Positions 7,207-10,450 of a stretch of 10,450 bases of DNA are shown here, in pieces. The stretch lies in assembly GCA_002256055.1 (NCBI GenBank), contig NKIE01000016.1, forward strand, positions 1 to 10,450, in the 5' to 3' direction. The DNA comes from Pseudomonas sp. PGPPP3 (GTDB lineage Bacteria; Pseudomonadota; Gammaproteobacteria; Pseudomonadales; Pseudomonadaceae). The notes below the pieces were generated by a model. It was given only the letters and a program-made list of their open reading frames with translations, was not told the origin of the DNA and did no database searches. Position 1 is the first letter of the stretch; every line of letters begins with the position of its first letter. The position numbers and the translations under genes were made by a program.

Positions 7207-7239
7207 GCAAATAGTAATTAATGCCATTTGCGTTAGCAA
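7207..7239 (-). promoter_or_regulatory. Promoter with overlapping Fur-box-like palindrome for the iron-binding protein gene
   Basis: On the complement, TTGCTA (7234-7239) and TACTAT (7211-7216) are separated by 17 bases, each matching 4 of 6 consensus positions of a sigma-70 promoter. A 25-bp imperfect palindrome (7207-7231, ends GCAAAT and ATTTGC, 9 of 12 positions symmetric) covers the -10 element and most of the spacer. Its central 19 bases match about 10 of 19 positions of the Fur consensus by my count. Such placement would let Fur-Fe(2+) block transcription. The promoter is fairly likely; the identity of the repressor is inferred from the gene it serves. Confidence 0.5.
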
Positions 7240-7285
7240 TTAATCCCCGCGTCCGCAGCCGCCGTAATTGTCGCTAATCAATTCA

Positions 7286-8509
7286 TCAATATGCCCGCGC
7301 CAGCTCCGGCAAATCACCGGACAACCCCAACGCCTGACGGACAAACAGCGCCTTGGCTTCGTTAGCGCCATCGACCAGATTCAGACCACTGTTGCGCAGC
7401 CAGCGCAGTGGCAATGGATCGGCCTGGAACAGCCGCTCGAAGCCCTCCATGGCCGCCATCATCGCCAAGTTGTGCGGCATGCGACGGCGCTCGAAGCGGC
7501 CGAGCACCTTGATATCGGCGAGGTTTTCGCCCCGCTCCAGCGCGTGCATCAGCACTTCGGCAAGCACCGCGGCATCGAGGAAACCGAGGTTAACGCCCTG
7601 GCCCGCCAGCGGGTGAATGGTGTGGGCGGCATCGCCGATCAGCGCCAGACCCGGCTCCACATAACGCTTGGCATGGCGTTGCCGCAGCGGAATGCAATGC
7701 CGCGGATCGCTCTCCAACACATCGCCCAAGCGCCATTCAAAGGCCTTGCCCAGTTCGTGGCAAAAGGCAGCATCGCCCAGCGCCATCAGCCGTTCAGCCT
7801 CGGCCGGAGTGGTCGACCAGACAATCGAGCACCAGTGTTCGGCATCATCAGCCTTGGCCAGCGGCAGGAAAGCCAACGGGCCGTCATCGGTGAAGCGCTG
7901 CCAGGCGGTCTGCTGGTGAGGTTTGCTGCAGCGCACGCTGGTGACGATGGCGTGGTGCAGGTAATCCCACTCACGGGTGGCGCAGCCGGCCAGGCGACGC
8001 ACCGCCGAATTGGCACCGTCGGCAGCGATCACCAACGGCGCGCGCAGCTCGCGGCCATCGGTGAGGGTCAGCAGCCAGTCATCACCGGAGCGGCGCAGTT
8101 GCTCCAGCCGAGCGCCCGGCAACAGGCCCAGATCGGCTTCGTAAAGTGCGTCCAGCAGGCCATCCTGAACCACGCGATTTTCGACGATATGGCCGAGCAC
8201 CTCGGCATGCACGCTGGCGGCGGAAAAATGCACCTGACCGGTGCCGGAACCGTCCCACACCTGCATCTCGCCGTAGGGGCTGGTGCGCCGTGCGGCGATT
8301 CCGTCCCAGGCACCCAGGCGCTCAAGAATGCGCTGACTGGCCGCCGACAAGGCACTGACCCGCGGTTCGAACGCCGCGCTCTGATCGAAGGGTTTGACGC
8401 TCAGCGGCCCGCCATCCAGCAGCAGGATTTGCAGCCCGCTGTTTTGCAGGGCCAACGCCAGGGCGCTGCCAACCATACCGGCGCCCACAATGATCAGATC
8501 CGCACGCAT
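7286..8509 (-). CDS. ubiI: Ubiquinone biosynthesis FAD monooxygenase, UbiI/VisC type
   Basis: A 407-residue flavoprotein of the UbiH/UbiF/UbiI family, which hydroxylates the ring of polyprenylated ubiquinone precursors using NAD(P)H and O2; UbiI adds the C5 hydroxyl. Seen motifs: the dinucleotide-binding GAGMVG at 9-14, the DG motif AADGANSAVR at 162-171, and the FAD ribityl-binding GDAAHTIHPLAGQGVNLG at 292-309. Length is close to E. coli UbiI (400). The start ATG has AAGGAA 5 bases upstream, and that site overlaps the stop codon of the DUF4442 gene 9 bases away, so the genes are tightly linked. Assignment to UbiI rather than UbiF rests on gene order (the equivalent Pseudomonas gene beside ubiH, PA5221 from memory) and on Pseudomonas generally using Coq7 for the C6 step. 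Databases may call it 2-octaprenyl-3-methyl-6-methoxy-1,4-benzoquinol hydroxylase. No strong terminator follows it. Confidence 0.87.
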   Translation of the reverse strand: MRADLIIVGAGMVGSALALALQNSGLQILLLDGGPLSVKPFDQSAAFEPRVSALSAASQRILERLGAWDGIAARRTSPYGEMQVWDGSGTGQVHFSAASVHAEVLGHIVENRVVQDGLLDALYEADLGLLPGARLEQLRRSGDDWLLTLTDGRELRAPLVIAADGANSAVRRLAGCATREWDYLHHAIVTSVRCSKPHQQTAWQRFTDDGPLAFLPLAKADDAEHWCSIVWSTTPAEAERLMALGDAAFCHELGKAFEWRLGDVLESDPRHCIPLRQRHAKRYVEPGLALIGDAAHTIHPLAGQGVNLGFLDAAVLAEVLMHALERGENLADIKVLGRFERRRMPHNLAMMAAMEGFERLFQADPLPLRWLRNSGLNLVDGANEAKALFVRQALGLSGDLPELARAY

Positions 8510-8518
8510 GTGTATTCC

Positions 8519-9001
8519 TTAGGCTGCCTGCCGCTCACGCGGCTTGAGTCGTACGTAGAGGGTCTTGTGCACCCGCGCCACCAGCGTACCCTCGCCGTCA
8601 CGCACGTCCACGTGCAGTTCGGGCAGGTACTTGTCGCCTGCAGCGGTGCGGGTGCGAATGTCCGCCAGCAGCGCTTCGTCGATGGCAAAGTTGGCGAACA
8701 CCGGGCCTTTGCCTGGGGCGATAAAGTCGATACGCGCCGCCTTGTCCCAGACGATGTACTGGCGGCCGAGGCACTCCATGACCATCAGCATGAAAAACGG
8801 ATCAGTCATCGAATACAGGCTGCCGCCGAACTGGGTGCCAACATAGTTGCGGTTGTACCAGCCCAGGCCCATTTTTACCTGCACCTGTTGGAAGTCCGCG
8901 CTGATATGCCGCACCCGCACGCCAGCGCCGATATAGGGCGGATAGAAGTTCAGTGCCCAGCGCAGAAATCGGGCCTTGCGGGCTAAGGTGCGTGCTTTCA
9001 T
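8519..9001 (-). CDS. DUF4442 hotdog-fold protein, thioesterase-like, function unknown
   Basis: A 160-residue soluble protein resembling the DUF4442 family, a branch of the hotdog-fold acyl-CoA thioesterases. The block NRNYVGTQFGGSLYSMTDPF at 50-69 looks like the N-x-x-G-x-x-G-G helix region of the fold. HISADFQQVQVKMGL before it and ARIDFIAPGKG at 89-99 fit the expected beta strands. There is no signal peptide or membrane segment, so it should be cytoplasmic. The chosen ATG at 9001 is 10 bases after the ubiH stop; the frame is open back to 9097 inside ubiH, but that stretch does not fit the family, and the ribosome site before 9001 is weak (GAG about 11 bases away). It lies between ubiH and ubiI in what appears to be one operon. 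A role connected to ubiquinone or its acyl/aromatic precursors is conceivable but unproven. Confidence 0.85.
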   Translation of the reverse strand: MKARTLARKARFLRWALNFYPPYIGAGVRVRHISADFQQVQVKMGLGWYNRNYVGTQFGGSLYSMTDPFFMLMVMECLGRQYIVWDKAARIDFIAPGKGPVFANFAIDEALLADIRTRTAAGDKYLPELHVDVRDGEGTLVARVHKTLYVRLKPRERQAA

Positions 9002-9011
9002 CAATGCTGTC

Positions 9012-10196
9012 TCAAACGGAACGAGGCCCCAGGCCCATGGCCTGGCGAGCAAACCAGCGCTTGGCTGGCGGTAACAGATCAAGGCCCAACAGGCCAAGAT
9101 TGCGCCCGGCCACCAGCAGCGGCTGACCGGTGGTGAAGAGTTTGGTCACCTGATCGGAGAAGCCCACAGTCATCTGCTGATCGAGGCGCTGACGGTCGAG
9201 ATAACCTTGCAGGCACGCCAGCTCGCCCAAGGGCGCGGTGCTGGCCAGCAAGCTCTCGGCCAATTCCAAGGTATCGCGCAGAGACAGGTTGTAACCCTGG
9301 CCGGCAATCGGATGCAGGCTGTGGGCAGCGTTGCCGAGCACCACCAGATGGGGACGCACCTGCTCCTGGGCCTCGACCAGCGCCAGTGGATACAGATGAC
9401 GCGCACCGACCTTGCGCAACGCCCCTAGGCGATAGCCAAAGGCGGCTTGCAGCTCATCCAGAAATGCCCGCTCGGGCAGCGCCGCCAGACGTTCAGCATC
9501 GGCACCCGGACGGGTCCAGACCAGCGCGCAGCGATTGTCCGCCAACGGCAGCATGGCCATCGGGCCGGCCTCGGTGAAGCGCTCGAAGGCCTGGCCCTGG
9601 TGCGCTTCACTGGGGGTGATATTGGCGATCAGGGCACTCTGCTGATAGGGCCGCTGGGTCACGGCAATGCCCAGCTGCTCGCGCAGACCGGAGCGGCCGC
9701 CGTCGGCCAGAATGGCCAGGTCACACTCAAGGCTGGCGCCATCCTTGAGGGTCAGGCGATAGCCATCGCCAAGGTTATGCATGGCCAGCACTTCGTCTGG
9801 GCAACGCCAGCTGATCACGTCTTTATCCAGGGCCTGCCACAGGCAATGGCCGAGCCAGGCGTTTTCCACCACATAGCCCAAGGCCGGCACACCTTCGTCA
9901 GCGGCACTCAAGCGTGCGGCGCCGAAGCGACCACGGTCGGACACGTGGATCTGCGCAATCGGCTCTGCGCGCTCGCTGATGCTCGGCCAGATGCCCAGGC
10001 GCTGGTAGATCTGCCGAGTACCGTAGGACAGCGCGGTGGAGCGCGCATCGTAGCTAGGCTGATAACTGTCACCGGGGGCGAAGGGCTCGATCAGCACGAT
10101 CTGCCAGCCGCGGGCCTTGGCGCCGGCTTGCAGGGCCAGGGCCAGGCTGGCGCCGACCAGGCCGCCGCCGATGATCGCAAGCTGTACGCGACCCAT
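9012..10196 (-). CDS. ubiH: Ubiquinone biosynthesis FAD monooxygenase UbiH (2-octaprenyl-6-methoxyphenol hydroxylase)
   Basis: A 394-residue flavin monooxygenase that hydroxylates C1 of the ubiquinone precursor ring. Seen motifs: GGGLVG for ADP binding (10-15), YDARSTAL (49-56), the DG motif LADGGRSGLR (163-172) and GNAAHSLHPIAGQGYNL (288-304). The GNAA form in the last motif, where most relatives have GDAA, is a feature shared with E. coli UbiH and helps to separate it from the UbiI paralog downstream. Length agrees with E. coli UbiH (392). Its ATG overlaps the pepP stop by one base (TGATG), so translation is probably coupled; no strong independent ribosome site is visible. The same pepP-ubiH order occurs in E. 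coli and in Pseudomonas. The protein would act in the cytosolic or membrane-associated Ubi complex and requires oxygen. Confidence 0.93.
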   Translation of the reverse strand: MGRVQLAIIGGGLVGASLALALQAGAKARGWQIVLIEPFAPGDSYQPSYDARSTALSYGTRQIYQRLGIWPSISERAEPIAQIHVSDRGRFGAARLSAADEGVPALGYVVENAWLGHCLWQALDKDVISWRCPDEVLAMHNLGDGYRLTLKDGASLECDLAILADGGRSGLREQLGIAVTQRPYQQSALIANITPSEAHQGQAFERFTEAGPMAMLPLADNRCALVWTRPGADAERLAALPERAFLDELQAAFGYRLGALRKVGARHLYPLALVEAQEQVRPHLVVLGNAAHSLHPIAGQGYNLSLRDTLELAESLLASTAPLGELACLQGYLDRQRLDQQMTVGFSDQVTKLFTTGQPLLVAGRNLGLLGLDLLPPAKRWFARQAMGLGPRSV

Positions 10197-10450
10197 CAGG
10201 CGACCACTGCGCGGGCAGACTGTGCCTCAGCCATCAGGGCTTCGACTTCAGCCACGGTCTTGGGTACGCCGCCGGTGAGAATCTCGCAGCCGCCCTTGGT
10301 TACCACCACATCGTCTTCGATACGCACGCCAATGCCGCGCCATTTCTTCGCGACGTTCTGGTTGTCGACGGCGATGTAGATGCCCGGCTCGACAGTCATG
10401 GCCATACCGACTTCCAGCTCCCGCCATTCGCCGCCGATCTTGTACTCACC
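10196..10450 (-). CDS. pepP: Xaa-Pro aminopeptidase (aminopeptidase P), C-terminal end, truncated by window
   Basis: Only the last 84 residues are present, continuing past the window edge. PepP removes N-terminal residues that precede proline, using two Mn(2+) ions in a pita-bread fold. The visible part includes MTVEPGIYI, whose Glu corresponds to metal ligand Glu383 of E. coli PepP, and [13 protein letters not shown], whose Glu corresponds to ligand Glu406; both are kept. The tail with [16 protein letters not shown] matches the family's end. The internal ATG at 10405 is not the start, since the upstream codons [15 protein letters not shown] are also family-like. It is the upstream gene of the ubiH operon and overlaps ubiH by one base. 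Confidence 0.92.
   Translation of the reverse strand, partial: GEYKIGGEWRELEVGMAMTVEPGIYIAVDNQNVAKKWRGIGVRIEDDVVVTKGGCEILTGGVPKTVAEVEALMAEAQSARAVVA

Noticed and set aside
7174..7239. N-terminal extension of the iron-binding protein to TTG 7239
   Set aside because: It would place coding sequence over the promoter and palindrome and put a second hydrophobic segment before a complete signal peptide.
7268..8986. Very long open frame (572 codons) on the plus strand opposite ubiI and the DUF4442 gene
   Set aside because: It mirrors two well-supported genes on the other strand, has no recognisable domain and is the kind of antisense frame common in GC-rich DNA.
9002..9097. N-terminal extension of the DUF4442 protein to 9097
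   Set aside because: It lies inside ubiH and does not resemble the family; the ATG at 9001 fits the operon spacing.
9447..10379. 310-codon plus-strand open frame opposite ubiH and pepP
   Set aside because: Same reason: shadow of clear genes with conserved motifs on the minus strand.
1..10450. Search for CRISPR arrays, tRNAs, rRNAs, insertion-sequence ends, phage or toxin-antitoxin genes
   Set aside because: No regularly spaced repeats, transposase motifs, tRNA-like folds or other mobile signatures were seen.

Overview
The window is a GC-rich stretch of a gammaproteobacterial chromosome, most likely from a Pseudomonas or close relative. The reason is the block pepP-ubiH-(DUF4442 gene)-ubiI followed by an iron-binding-protein gene on the same strand. 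From memory, this is the order around PA5217-PA5224 in P. aeruginosa. No mobile element, CRISPR array, tRNA or rRNA is visible. Coding density is high and the genes are chromosomal-backbone and transport genes.

Left half, plus strand (1-6159). The window opens inside a flavohemoglobin gene (hmp), of which only the FAD/NAD reductase half is present. A 12-bp perfect hairpin follows. Next come five genes in close succession: an AI-2E/PerM-type membrane protein, a NodT-type outer-membrane efflux lipoprotein, an HlyD-type periplasmic adaptor, a DUF2955 inner-membrane protein and a small potassium-channel-like protein. The last four are packed with gaps of at most 10 bases or an overlap, and form a tripartite export system with an ion channel added at the end. 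A strong hairpin separates the AI-2E gene from the efflux genes. A clear intrinsic terminator (6128-6159) closes the block.

Right half, minus strand (10450-6172). Reading right to left, the genes are the end of pepP (aminopeptidase P), ubiH, a DUF4442 hotdog-fold gene and ubiI. They are spaced -1, 10 and 9 bases apart, so they look like one operon. Two flavin monooxygenases for ubiquinone ring hydroxylation thus flank a thioesterase-like protein of unknown role. After a 112-base AT-rich gap comes a periplasmic Fe(3+)-binding protein gene. The gap carries a good promoter candidate overlapped by a Fur-box-like palindrome. The binding-protein gene converges on the channel gene at the terminator, and no permease or ATPase gene lies beside it.

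The points most worth a second look are the channel gene inside the efflux operon, the hairpin and probable TTG starts (or indels) at two efflux genes, the putative Fur operator, the orphan binding protein and the DUF4442 gene between the two ubi hydroxylases. I see no convincing sign of a wholly novel system.
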